A stretch of 37,216 nucleotides of DNA, taken from NCBI GenBank assembly GCA_029555085.1, contig JAKPTO010000026.1, positions 1 to 37,216 of the forward strand, read 5' to 3'. This document shows positions 8,636 through 16,508 of this stretch, piece by piece. The notes below the pieces were generated by a model. It did no database searches, was not told the DNA's origin, and saw nothing but the letters and a program-made list of their open reading frames with translations. The translations under genes and the position numbers were made by a program. Source of the DNA: a bacterium. GTDB taxonomy: Bacteria; Patescibacteriota; Patescibacteriia; UBA1558; S5-K13. The stretch's first letter is position 1, and each line of letters starts with the position of its first letter.

Positions 8636-9559
8636 ATGGAAAATACATATGATTTAGTAATTATTGGTACTGGGCCAGCTGGTTACACTGCTTCTATTTA
8701 TGCATCAAGATATAAGTTGAAAAATGTAATAATTGGGGAGATTTTTGGTGGCTATGTAACACAAGCTCATATCGTTGCTAATTTTCCTTCTGAGGAAGAA
8801 ATTGAAGGCACAAAACTCGCGGAAAAAATGCATAACCATGCAAAAAACCTTGGAGCAAAAATAATTCAACAAAAAGTAATTAATATCAAAAAAAACGATA
8901 ATAATTTTGAAATTACAACTGATGATAATAAAACCTTTACTGGGAAAGCAGTTATTATAGCAATCGGCACAAAACAAAGAAAATTAGGATTAAAAAACGA
9001 ATCAGAATTTGTTGGTCGTGGAGTTTCATATTGTACTACTTGTGACGCAATGTTTTTTAAAAATAAAACAGTCGCGGTTTTGGGCGGTTCAGACAGTGCA
9101 AACAAAGCATCTCTTTATTTAACAGATATTGCAAAAAATGTTTATCAAATTTATAGAGGCAAAGAACTCAGGGGCGACAAAAAGCAAATTGAAAGTATTC
9201 TTGAAAATAAAAAAATTCAAGTCATTTATGAAACAAATATAATTGAATTGCAAGGCGATAAAAAATTACAAAAAATAAAATTAGACAAAGAATTTAATGG
9301 AAATCTAGAATTGGAAATTGACGGATTATTTATAGAAATAGGATCTGAGCCAGAATACGGACTTATAGAAAAACTTAATTTAAAAACAGATGATTTGGGA
9401 TTTATAATTGTAGAAAAAGATCAAAAAACAAATGTTGAAGGAGTTTTTGCAGCAGGTGATATTACAAATGCTAGTGGTAATTTTCGACAAATTATAACAG
9501 CATGCGCTCAAGGAGCAATATCTGCAAACTCAGCTTATAATTATATAAAATCCAAATAA
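8636..9559 (+). CDS. trxB: thioredoxin reductase-like flavoprotein
   Basis: Class II pyridine nucleotide-disulfide oxidoreductase of 307 residues, normal length. The FAD site is GTGPAG (11-16), the redox pair is C133 and C136 (CTTCD), the NAD(P) site is GGSDSA (150-155) in place of the usual GGGDSA, and the second FAD motif is FAAGDI (about 273-278). The segment that normally carries the NADPH-selective HRRxxxR reads YRGKELR (173-179), so cofactor preference may be altered. It leads an operon: thpR overlaps its stop by one base (TAATG). Confidence 0.93.
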   Translation: MENTYDLVIIGTGPAGYTASIYASRYKLKNVIIGEIFGGYVTQAHIVANFPSEEEIEGTKLAEKMHNHAKNLGAKIIQQKVINIKKNDNNFEITTDDNKTFTGKAVIIAIGTKQRKLGLKNESEFVGRGVSYCTTCDAMFFKNKTVAVLGGSDSANKASLYLTDIAKNVYQIYRGKELRGDKKQIESILENKKIQVIYETNIIELQGDKKLQKIKLDKEFNGNLELEIDGLFIEIGSEPEYGLIEKLNLKTDDLGFIIVEKDQKTNVEGVFAAGDITNASGNFRQIITACAQGAISANSAYNYIKSK

Positions 9560-10086
9560 TGAGATTATTTTTAGCAATTAAACCAGATTTAGAAGCACAA
9601 GAAAAATTGTATAAACAAATACAAACTCTCCCACAAAATTCAAATTTAAAACCAGTAAAATTACAAGATTTACACATAACATTACAATTTTTCGGAGAAG
9701 TAGAGGATAGTAGAATTAATGAGTTAATATGCCTTATAAATGACAATTTAGACACAAAAGATTTCAAAATAAAAACACAGAACTCAATATTTTTCCCAAA
9801 ATATGGAGACACAAAAATAATAGGAATCAAATGTTTTATTCCAGATAAAGAATTTCAAAGTATTTTAAAATTGAACAAAAAATGTGTTCAATTTAATTTC
9901 TCAAAAGAGGAGAGGAGATTCATACCACACATAACAATTTTTAGAGTAAATGGAGTTATAAACAAAGATAATTATAATATATCAACAAACATAGATTTTT
10001 GTGTAAAAAAACTTGACTTAATAAAAAGCGATTTAACGCCATCTGGACCAATTTATACAACAATAAAAGAATTTAAATTAAAATGA
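9559..10086 (+). CDS. thpR: RNA 2',3'-cyclic phosphodiesterase (2H family, LigT/ThpR)
   Basis: A 175-residue 2H phosphoesterase with both HxT motifs: H39-I-T41 (LHITLQF) and H124-I-T126 (PHITIFR), and the family N-terminus MRLFLAI. Such enzymes open 2',3'-cyclic phosphates at RNA ends and can reverse RNA 2'-5' ligation. The start codon overlaps the trxB stop by one base, and the next gene starts inside its last codons (ATGA), so it sits in a translationally coupled chain. The physiological substrate is not known for most of the family. Confidence 0.93.
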   Translation: MRLFLAIKPDLEAQEKLYKQIQTLPQNSNLKPVKLQDLHITLQFFGEVEDSRINELICLINDNLDTKDFKIKTQNSIFFPKYGDTKIIGIKCFIPDKEFQSILKLNKKCVQFNFSKEERRFIPHITIFRVNGVINKDNYNISTNIDFCVKKLDLIKSDLTPSGPIYTTIKEFKLK

Positions 10087-11288
10087 AAACTAATATTTTA
10101 ACAGTAAATATAGATAATATAAATTACGAAAAAACTCTTGAAAAAATACAAGAATTTATTAATGATGATAAACAACATTATATCGTAACTCCAAATCCTG
10201 AAATAATTTTAAAAGCAGCGAAGGATCTAAAATACAGAATGATTTTAAATAATGCTGATTTATCATTACCAGATGGATTTGGTATAATACTTGCTTCAAT
10301 ATTTTTAGGAAATCCAATATACACGAGAGTTACTGGATCTGATTTAAGTAATAGATTATTTAAGTTAGCAAACGATAAACAATATAAAATATTTTTACTT
10401 GGTGGTATGGGAGACTCAGCTCAGACTGCAAAAACTAAATTAGAGTTAAAATATAAAGATATAAAAGTTGTGGGCGCCACCAGTGGGTTTGAAAATATAA
10501 AAGACATAAAAGCAGAAGAAAATGAAAGTATTATAAACTCTATAAACAATAGTGGCGCCCAAATACTTTTCGTAGGATATGGCGCGCCATTTCAAGAACA
10601 ATGGATATTTGATAATTTATCAAAAATGCAAAATGTTAAAGTAGCTCTTGGAATTGGCGGGGTGATAGATTTTGCATCTGGATACGCCACAAGAGCGCCA
10701 AAAATATTTCGATGTATTGGTATGGAATGGTTCTGGAGATTAATAACAGAACCATATAGAATAGATAGAATTTTTAATGCGGTTGTAATTTTTTCATGGA
10801 ATGTTTTAAAATGGAAAATACATCTATTAAAACCTTTTAGAAAAAATATAGTCGCTGTAATTATAAATGATAATAATGAAATTCTCGCAATAAAAGAAAA
10901 ATTTGATAAATTTGGTTACAGATTTCCTCAAGGCGGTGTAGAAAAAAATGAAGATCAAAAACAAGCTTTATTAAGAGAAGTATATGAAGAAACTGGATTT
11001 TCAAAATTAAAAATTTTGGGAACAGCCAATAAAGTAATTTCATATTATTGGCCAATGGAATGGAAAGATATACCGAAAGACAAAAAAACATACAATAAAC
11101 AATTTTGTGGTCAAAAGCAAACTGTATATTTTTTAAAAATGACTGAAAATGAAAAATTCAATCCACAAGAAGAAGAAATTGAAGATCACAAATGGCTCAA
11201 AAAAGAAGAATTAGAAAATATAATAATGCCAATTAAAAAACAACTTATAGAAGTAATTTTAGATGAAATTGATAAATATTTAAAATAA
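10083..11288 (+). CDS. WecG/TagA/CpsF (GT26) glycosyltransferase fused to an RppH-like Nudix hydrolase
   Basis: Residues 1-245 are a complete WecG/TagA/CpsF glycosyltransferase: TPNPE (36-40), LPDGFG with the likely catalytic D64, LGGMGDSAQ (106-114), VGYGAPFQE (164-172) and GIGGVIDFASG (190-200). This family adds an N-acetylmannosamine-type sugar to lipid-linked sugars in the membrane. Residues 253-401 are a complete Nudix domain with a perfect box (G284 to F306, ending REVYEETGF) and features seen in RppH/Ap4A hydrolases: YRFPQGG before the box and GQKQTVYFLK (343-352) after it. There is no stop or frame change between the halves. It overlaps thpR by ATGA and gltX starts 5 bases later. How the two activities are linked is unknown. 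Confidence 0.93.
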   Translation: MKTNILTVNIDNINYEKTLEKIQEFINDDKQHYIVTPNPEIILKAAKDLKYRMILNNADLSLPDGFGIILASIFLGNPIYTRVTGSDLSNRLFKLANDKQYKIFLLGGMGDSAQTAKTKLELKYKDIKVVGATSGFENIKDIKAEENESIINSINNSGAQILFVGYGAPFQEQWIFDNLSKMQNVKVALGIGGVIDFASGYATRAPKIFRCIGMEWFWRLITEPYRIDRIFNAVVIFSWNVLKWKIHLLKPFRKNIVAVIINDNNEILAIKEKFDKFGYRFPQGGVEKNEDQKQALLREVYEETGFSKLKILGTANKVISYYWPMEWKDIPKDKKTYNKQFCGQKQTVYFLKMTENEKFNPQEEEIEDHKWLKKEELENIIMPIKKQLIEVILDEIDKYLK

Positions 11289-11293
11289 ATAAC

Positions 11294-12727
11294 ATGAATA
11301 TAATAACTCGTTTTGCGCCATCTCCAACAGGATATTTACATATAGGCGGACTTCGTACAGCGCTTTATAATTATTTATTTACCAAAAGTAATAAAGGTAA
11401 ATTTATTTTAAGAATTGAAGATACTGACAGAACTCGTTATGTAAAAGACGCTGACAAACAATTAGTTAACACTATAAAAGCTTTTGGATTAAATTTCGAC
11501 GAAGGTCCAATTTACCAATCACAGAGATTAAAAATATATCAAAAATACGCAAAACAATTAATCAAAGAAAAAAAGGCATATTATTGTTTTTGCACAAAAG
11601 AAAGATTAGATAACTTAAGAAAAAATCAGGAAAAAAATAAACAAGTACCGAAATACGATAGACATTGCCTAAGTTTAACTGATTCAGAAATTCAAAAAAA
11701 ATTAAAAAACAAAGAGCCATATGTAATAAGAATGAAACTCCCAGACAATGAAATTATAAATTTCAATGATTTAGTTTATGGAGAAGTAAAAATAAACACA
11801 AATGATTTAGATGATCAGGTTTTAATAAAATCAGATAGCTTTCCAACATATCATTTAGCTGTTGTTGTTGACGATCATGAAATGAATATAACTCACATAA
11901 TTCGTGGCGAAGAATGGCTCCCATCAACACCAAAACATATTATTCTTTACAAAATGTTTAATTGGGAAATTCCAAATTTCGCGCACTTACCATTACTATT
12001 AAATCCTGATAGATCAAAACTTTCAAAAAGACAAGGAGATGTTTCTGCGGAAGATTTTATAAAAAAAGGATACTTGCCACAAGCGCTAATAAATTATGTT
12101 GCTTTCTTGGGTTGGAATCCAAAAACAGAAAAGGAAATTTATTCAATACAAGAATTAATAAATGATTTTGCAATTGAAAAAGTTAATAAAGCCGGCGCTG
12201 TTTTTGATATAAATAAATTAAATTGGATAAACGCAACTTATATTAGAAATATTGTAGAAAATAAAACAAAACTTGAAAAAGATTACAAATATATTTTAAA
12301 TTTTATAAAAAATATTTTACCAAACACAAATAGGGCAGAGGACATATTAAAAGTATTTTCGCCGAGATTAAATAATATTCAGGAAATAAAAGAATTATCT
12401 AGCTTTATATTTGAACTCCCAAATTATGACAAGAATTTATTAATATTTAAAAAAAGTAATAAAGATTTAACATTAAAAGGATTAGAGGTTGGGCTTCAAA
12501 TTTTAAGCTCAGTAGAGGAGAGTCGCTGGGATCAGGAAAATCTCAATAATGTCCTAAATAATGCCTTAAAACCATCAAATTTGGCCCCAGGAGACTTATT
12601 TTGGCCTATTAGAACCGCTCTTTCAGGACTTGATAAAAGTCCGAGTCCAGCTGAAATACTTTGGGTATTAGGAAAAACTGAAAGTTTAAATAGAATAAAA
12701 ATTGCCATAGAAAAATTAAATACTTAA
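11294..12727 (+). CDS. gltX: glutamate--tRNA ligase
   Basis: Class I aminoacyl-tRNA synthetase of 477 residues, usual length. HIGH-type motif HIGG (16-19) follows FAPSPTG, and the KMSKS-type loop is KLSKR (242-246). A zinc knuckle like that of E. coli GltX is suggested by C98-x-C100 and H124-C125. The stretch IIRGEEWLPSTPKH (202-215) is typical of GluRS. Whether it is discriminating or also charges tRNA-Gln cannot be decided here. It is the last gene of the trxB-thpR-GT26/Nudix-gltX operon; no terminator is evident before the next promoter. Confidence 0.97.
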   Translation: MNIITRFAPSPTGYLHIGGLRTALYNYLFTKSNKGKFILRIEDTDRTRYVKDADKQLVNTIKAFGLNFDEGPIYQSQRLKIYQKYAKQLIKEKKAYYCFCTKERLDNLRKNQEKNKQVPKYDRHCLSLTDSEIQKKLKNKEPYVIRMKLPDNEIINFNDLVYGEVKINTNDLDDQVLIKSDSFPTYHLAVVVDDHEMNITHIIRGEEWLPSTPKHIILYKMFNWEIPNFAHLPLLLNPDRSKLSKRQGDVSAEDFIKKGYLPQALINYVAFLGWNPKTEKEIYSIQELINDFAIEKVNKAGAVFDINKLNWINATYIRNIVENKTKLEKDYKYILNFIKNILPNTNRAEDILKVFSPRLNNIQEIKELSSFIFELPNYDKNLLIFKKSNKDLTLKGLEVGLQILSSVEESRWDQENLNNVLNNALKPSNLAPGDLFWPIRTALSGLDKSPSPAEILWVLGKTESLNRIKIAIEKLNT

Positions 12728-12758
12728 ATTGTTTCTCGACTAGAATCAATAAAAATAT

Positions 12759-12764
12759 TATAAT
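12759..12764 (+). promoter_or_regulatory. -10 box of the M23 peptidase gene, leaderless
   Basis: TATAAT ends 6 bases before the ATG at 12771, so the transcript probably starts at the start codon. No ribosome binding site and no convincing -35 hexamer are present. Confidence 0.55.
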
Positions 12765-12770
12765 TATATT

Positions 12771-13979
12771 ATGAATATAAAAATAAAACAGAATAAAAAA
12801 ATTCTAGTAATTTTATTAATTGCTTTTGTTTTTTTTCCTGTTATAAAAATAAAATCAGAAACTATTGATGAATTAAATCAAAAAATTACTGAACAAAAAA
12901 GAGCAATAGAAGAATTAAACAGTCAACAACAAACATACAAAGTAAAGATTAGACAAAAACAACAAGAAGCAAAAAGTTTAAATAATGAAATTTCAATACT
13001 TGATAATCAGATAGCTGCTAGAACCCTAGGAGTTCAGACAACAAAGCTCCAAATAGACAACATGGATATGGAAATGAAAGCAATTCAACTTGAAATAGAA
13101 AAAAAAGAAAAAGAAATTGAAGTAAATAAAGAAAGTTTAAAAAATTCAATTCAAGAATTATACAAAAAAGAAGCGAAAAATGACGCATTAAAAATCTTAT
13201 TACTAAACGACAATATAAGTGATTTTTTTGATGAAATAAATCAGTTAAAATCTCTTCAATCAAATCTACAACAAAAAGTAAATGAATTAAATAATTCAAA
13301 AACTTGGCTTGAAGAAAAAAACAAAACTTTAGAAAATTCAAAAGCAGAGTTAGTAAGATTGGAGCAACAATTAGAAGGAGAGCAATTGCGATTAAAAGGC
13401 GATCAAGATGTAAAATTTATGTATTTATCTCGTGCGCAAAACGACGAGAAGAAATTCCAAAATCTACTTGTTGAACTTAGAAAAGAACAACAGCAAGCCA
13501 ATGCCATGATTTCTCAATATGAGACAAAGGCAAGGACATTATTAGCATCAAAAAAAGGACAAATTCAAGATACTGGCGATTTCATTTGGCCAGTTCCATC
13601 AAAACATGTAACCGCGTATTTTCATGATCCAGATTATCCATTTAGAACAGTATTTGAACATCCTGCTATAGATATAAGAGCATCTCAAGGTACTCCTGTT
13701 AAGGCCTCGGCTTCTGGCTATGTAGCAATAGCAAAAGACAATGGAATGGGATATAATTATATATTATTAGTTCATAATAATGGTATTTCTACGGTTTATG
13801 GTCATATTTCAAAAATATATGTAAAAACTGGGGACTTTGTAATGCAAGGTGATACAATAGGACTATCTGGCGGTATGCCAGGAACTCCTGGTGCAGGACG
13901 ACTTACAACAGGACCACATTTACACTTTGAGGTAAGAGTTAATGGTGTTGCTGTAAATCCTTTAAATTATTTAAAATAA
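12771..13979 (+). CDS. murein hydrolase activator EnvC-like / M23 peptidase with coiled coil
   Basis: A 402-residue exported protein. Residues 10-27 form a signal peptide or anchor; 32-260 are a long, glutamine- and glutamate-rich coiled coil; 270-402 are an M23 (LytM) domain. Zinc ligands and catalytic residues appear intact: H297 and D301 (HPAID), H345 (GHIS), H383 and H385 (HLHFE). Architecture matches EnvC/NlpD-type proteins that open peptidoglycan or activate amidases during division. Because the metal site is complete it may be an active endopeptidase, unlike degenerate E. coli EnvC. A strong terminator follows. Confidence 0.93.
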   Translation: MNIKIKQNKKILVILLIAFVFFPVIKIKSETIDELNQKITEQKRAIEELNSQQQTYKVKIRQKQQEAKSLNNEISILDNQIAARTLGVQTTKLQIDNMDMEMKAIQLEIEKKEKEIEVNKESLKNSIQELYKKEAKNDALKILLLNDNISDFFDEINQLKSLQSNLQQKVNELNNSKTWLEEKNKTLENSKAELVRLEQQLEGEQLRLKGDQDVKFMYLSRAQNDEKKFQNLLVELRKEQQQANAMISQYETKARTLLASKKGQIQDTGDFIWPVPSKHVTAYFHDPDYPFRTVFEHPAIDIRASQGTPVKASASGYVAIAKDNGMGYNYILLVHNNGISTVYGHISKIYVKTGDFVMQGDTIGLSGGMPGTPGAGRLTTGPHLHFEVRVNGVAVNPLNYLK

Positions 13980-13994
13980 AAAATAAATAAAATG

Positions 13995-14024
13995 AAAAAT
14001 AGATCGCGTATGATCTATTTTTTA
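13995..14024. terminator. bidirectional terminator between M23 peptidase and xer genes
   Basis: Eleven-base arms AAAAATAGATC and GATCTATTTTT close a GCGTAT loop, with A-rich and T-rich flanks suited to both strands. It lies between two convergent genes ending at 13979 (+) and 14035 (-). Confidence 0.88.
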
Positions 14025-14034
14025 TTATAAAAAA

Positions 14035-15009
14035 TTATTGTAGTGGGTGAAATTTATGATGGACACTTTCTGCAAACTTGTCAGATGCATGAACATATCT
14101 AGTTGTTGTATCTAGCGATTCGTGACCTAAAAGTATTTGTATGGCCGCAGGACTCGCTCCGTTTTCCGCTAAATAAGTCGCAAATCCATGTCGAAGCGAA
14201 TGTGCTGATATTGGAATGTTTATATCTAACATTTCTCTGTATTGTTTTATTTTAGCTTGCAAATAATTAGTTGAAATACATGCGTCTCTTTTAGATGAAT
14301 TTCTCCCACGCAATGGCGCAAACAATCTTTTTTGATTATCTTTGCGCATTGATAAATAAGTATTTAAATATTTTTTTGATCTTTCTGTTAAATAAACAAA
14401 TCTTTCTTTCTTTCCCTTTCCTAAAACAAAAACCCTGCCTTGTTTATCAATTGCATCAATATTTAAAGAAACAAGTTCTGAAATTCTCATTCCAGTTGAA
14501 AACAAAACTTCAAGCATTGCGCGATTACGAGCAGCTACGATTTTATTCGTTTCTATTTGCGATGGAAATTCAATCAATTTTATAAGCGCTTCAAGTTCTG
14601 GAACTTTTGGATGCTTTTTTATATTTTTAACGAGTTTAATATATTCAGGAAGAATTGAAGTTTTTTGATCATGTTCGATTAAGTATCTTAGATAAGCGCG
14701 AAGAGATGATAACATTCTATTTACAGAATACGATGATAATTTAGATTGTGCCTTTTTCTGATTACTTGTTGATCTGTCAATAGAGTAGAGGTATGCTTTA
14801 TATCTATCAATGTGTAATTTATCCAATTTATTAAAGTCCAAATTCTCTGAATCTAAAAAATTTATAAAACAATTTACATCTCGTTCATAATTATAAATTG
14901 TTTCAGGGGAATAATTATTAACTTTTAAAGAAAGCAAAAAATCATCAAAAAGAGGGAGTACAGGTCTTTTTTTTGATGTTTTGTTTGATTGTGACTTATT
15001 TTGGCTCAT
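14035..15009 (-). CDS. xerC: tyrosine recombinase of the XerC/XerD family
   Basis: A 324-residue site-specific recombinase. The N-terminal SAM-like core-binding domain spans about 17-115 and the catalytic domain 140-320. The full active site is visible: R175 (GMRISEL), K198 (GKGK), H270 and R273 (HSLRH), H296 (LLGHES) and the nucleophile Y305 (TTRYVH). No second Xer gene is in the window, so it may act alone, as single-recombinase systems do. Its promoter is TGCTATAAT at 15048-15056, and a 12-6-12 palindrome resembling a Xer target site overlaps its transcription start. An integron, phage or transposon origin is unlikely given the housekeeping neighbours. Confidence 0.93.
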   Translation of the reverse strand: MSQNKSQSNKTSKKRPVLPLFDDFLLSLKVNNYSPETIYNYERDVNCFINFLDSENLDFNKLDKLHIDRYKAYLYSIDRSTSNQKKAQSKLSSYSVNRMLSSLRAYLRYLIEHDQKTSILPEYIKLVKNIKKHPKVPELEALIKLIEFPSQIETNKIVAARNRAMLEVLFSTGMRISELVSLNIDAIDKQGRVFVLGKGKKERFVYLTERSKKYLNTYLSMRKDNQKRLFAPLRGRNSSKRDACISTNYLQAKIKQYREMLDINIPISAHSLRHGFATYLAENGASPAAIQILLGHESLDTTTRYVHASDKFAESVHHKFHPLQ

Positions 15010-15015
15010 ATATTT

Positions 15016-15045
15016 AACTGAGTATAATATCCCTTACACTCAGTT
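15016..15045. other. candidate dif-like Xer site / operator palindrome upstream of xerC
   Basis: Left arm AACTGAGTATAA, centre TATCCC, right arm TTACACTCAGTT: the 12-base arms are inverted repeats with one mismatch. Trimmed to 11-6-11 it has the length and layout of a dif site, and the inner bases (TATAA, six bases, TTA) resemble known bacterial and archaeal dif cores as I recall them. It lies between the xerC -10 box and its ATG, overlapping the predicted start site, so it could also be an operator. No recombination evidence is available from sequence alone. Confidence 0.45.
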
Positions 15046-15047
15046 AT

Positions 15048-15056
15048 ATTATAGCA
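15048..15056 (-). promoter_or_regulatory. extended -10 promoter of xerC
   Basis: Read on the minus strand, TGCTATAAT is a perfect extended -10 element; the start site would fall near 15041, inside the palindrome at 15016-15045. This leaves a leader of about 32 nt. Confidence 0.65.
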
Positions 15057-15394
15057 TATGCTCAATTTTTATCAAATCAATAAAGAAGTATGTATCTTCT
15101 TTTATCTTCTTTATAATTATATAAGTGATAAATATTTTTTGTGATTTTTTATAGTTTTTTACTTATAAAAATTACTTTTTTAATATGTTTTATGAACAGA
15201 TTTTATTTTGACTAGGACTTGTATCACAAATTTTTTAAATTTATCAACTTTTATATAAATTTTTTAAAATACCCTATATTACTCTATTTATAAAAAAATT
15301 TTAATTACGAAGAATAATTTACTAAACCTAGACATTGTTTAAATAAATACTTCTCTACCCCGGAATCTTTCTATTCTCTACACTACTCTTTTAT
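15057..15394. other. AT-rich intergenic region between ftsQ and xerC
   Basis: This part of the 415-base gap contains no supported gene on either strand. Near 15080-15114 there are overlapping inverted repeats: ATAAAGAAG at 15080-15088 and CTTCTTTAT at 15106-15114, with another CTTCTT at 15096-15101. These may be a weak terminator after ftsQ or binding sites upstream of xerC. The rest, including a pyrimidine-rich CTCTACCCC stretch near 15353, shows nothing I can name. Confidence 0.5.
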
Positions 15395-15423
15395 TTGACA
15401 ATATTATATAAAAATGTTATAAT
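15395..15423 (+). promoter_or_regulatory. full consensus sigma70-type promoter pointing antisense into ftsQ
   Basis: TTGACA at 15395-15400 and TATAAT at 15418-15423 are both perfect hexamers with a 17-base spacer, and the -10 is extended (TGTTATAAT). Transcription would run rightwards across the end of ftsQ, which is on the minus strand. No plus-strand gene is apparent downstream. Confidence 0.55.
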
Positions 15424-15424
15424 A

Positions 15425-16465
15425 TTATTTAATAATTATTTGATCTTTGTATCTCAAATCAATGTATTCAATATTTTGAATATCATAATTTTTTTCTTCT
15501 ACTACATACTTATATAAATTTGTAATTTGAGTATCTATATCTGAATTAAATTCAAAAAATATTTTAAAATTATTTTGAGTTATTGCAATCATTGTATTTG
15601 GTTTTAACTTTTCGTATTCATAATTTACAATTTGCATCTGTGAAAATTTTTTCTCATAACTATCATTTAGATAAATCAATTTACCTAAAAAATCTTTGTC
15701 TAAAAATTCTTTTCCTATTTCTGGAATGCTTTCAAATTTTTCTTCATAAAGTTCCTGAACTCTCGAAACTTCTTTTATAATTTTTTCCCCATCTACATCT
15801 TCCAATATATAAACACTTGAAGAGCTTTGTTTATATTGGGGATCGTTTACTAATAATTCATTTTGTTCATCAATTTCTTTTTGATTAACTAAAACTTTTT
15901 GAGGAATTTCATTTATTTTTATCACTTCGCTTGTAATCAATTTTCCACTTGCATCAGACAGGGCGACTCCATCTCTGTCAATTAAAAATTCACTATCTTT
16001 TTGTTTATACAAAACAACTCCGGTCTTTTCTTTCAAAACAATCGAAAGTCCATGAATTCCTCGTCTTTTTATCTTTAAATAATCTAAAAAATATTTTGAC
16101 GAAAGTTGTTTTTCTAATTTTTTTGTAGAAAAAAAGAAATAATTATCATTGGCAAATATTAACAAATTATTTTTACTTAAATAATTCATGGTTTCATTCT
16201 CTATTTCTTGAGTTGGTATTTCATTATTGCCTTCAATTATAATAGATTTAATTTGAAAATAAGGGGAAAAAAAGAAAAAATAAATGCAGTACATCCCAAC
16301 AAAAATAAAAAAAAGCTGCAATACTCTTTTTTGCCAAGATACAGAGCTTGAAAAATATTCATTCACTCTATGTTTAACGCATTTTCTTTTTGGTTTTCTA
16401 AAAAAACCTCTTTTGTTATTGAAGTTATTTACTCTCCTTGGTTTTAATGCGTAATTATTATACAT
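15425..16465 (-). CDS. ftsQ: FtsQ/DivIB-type cell division protein
   Basis: A 346-residue bitopic membrane protein. A basic N-terminal tail (1-45), one membrane helix (about 50-68) and a POTRA domain beginning FQIKSIIIEGNNEIPTQEI (about 71-89) match FtsQ/DivIB, which links early and late divisome proteins. The segment KIKRRGIHGLSIVLKEKTGV (about 131-150) is the family's second conserved stretch. Normally ftsQ sits in the division and cell wall cluster; here it follows serS after 43 bases and no ftsA or ftsZ is nearby. Confidence 0.85.
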   Translation of the reverse strand: MYNNYALKPRRVNNFNNKRGFFRKPKRKCVKHRVNEYFSSSVSWQKRVLQLFFIFVGMYCIYFFFFSPYFQIKSIIIEGNNEIPTQEIENETMNYLSKNNLLIFANDNYFFFSTKKLEKQLSSKYFLDYLKIKRRGIHGLSIVLKEKTGVVLYKQKDSEFLIDRDGVALSDASGKLITSEVIKINEIPQKVLVNQKEIDEQNELLVNDPQYKQSSSSVYILEDVDGEKIIKEVSRVQELYEEKFESIPEIGKEFLDKDFLGKLIYLNDSYEKKFSQMQIVNYEYEKLKPNTMIAITQNNFKIFFEFNSDIDTQITNLYKYVVEEKNYDIQNIEYIDLRYKDQIIIK

Positions 16466-16508
16466 ATCAAAAAAAATTTCAAAAACACAAATTAAAATAC
16501 AAATTTAA

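Noticed and set aside
15583-15780. Plus-strand frame of 65 codons inside ftsQ, downstream of the antisense promoter
   Set aside because: It is antisense to ftsQ coding sequence and begins 150 bases from the expected start site; no support as a gene.
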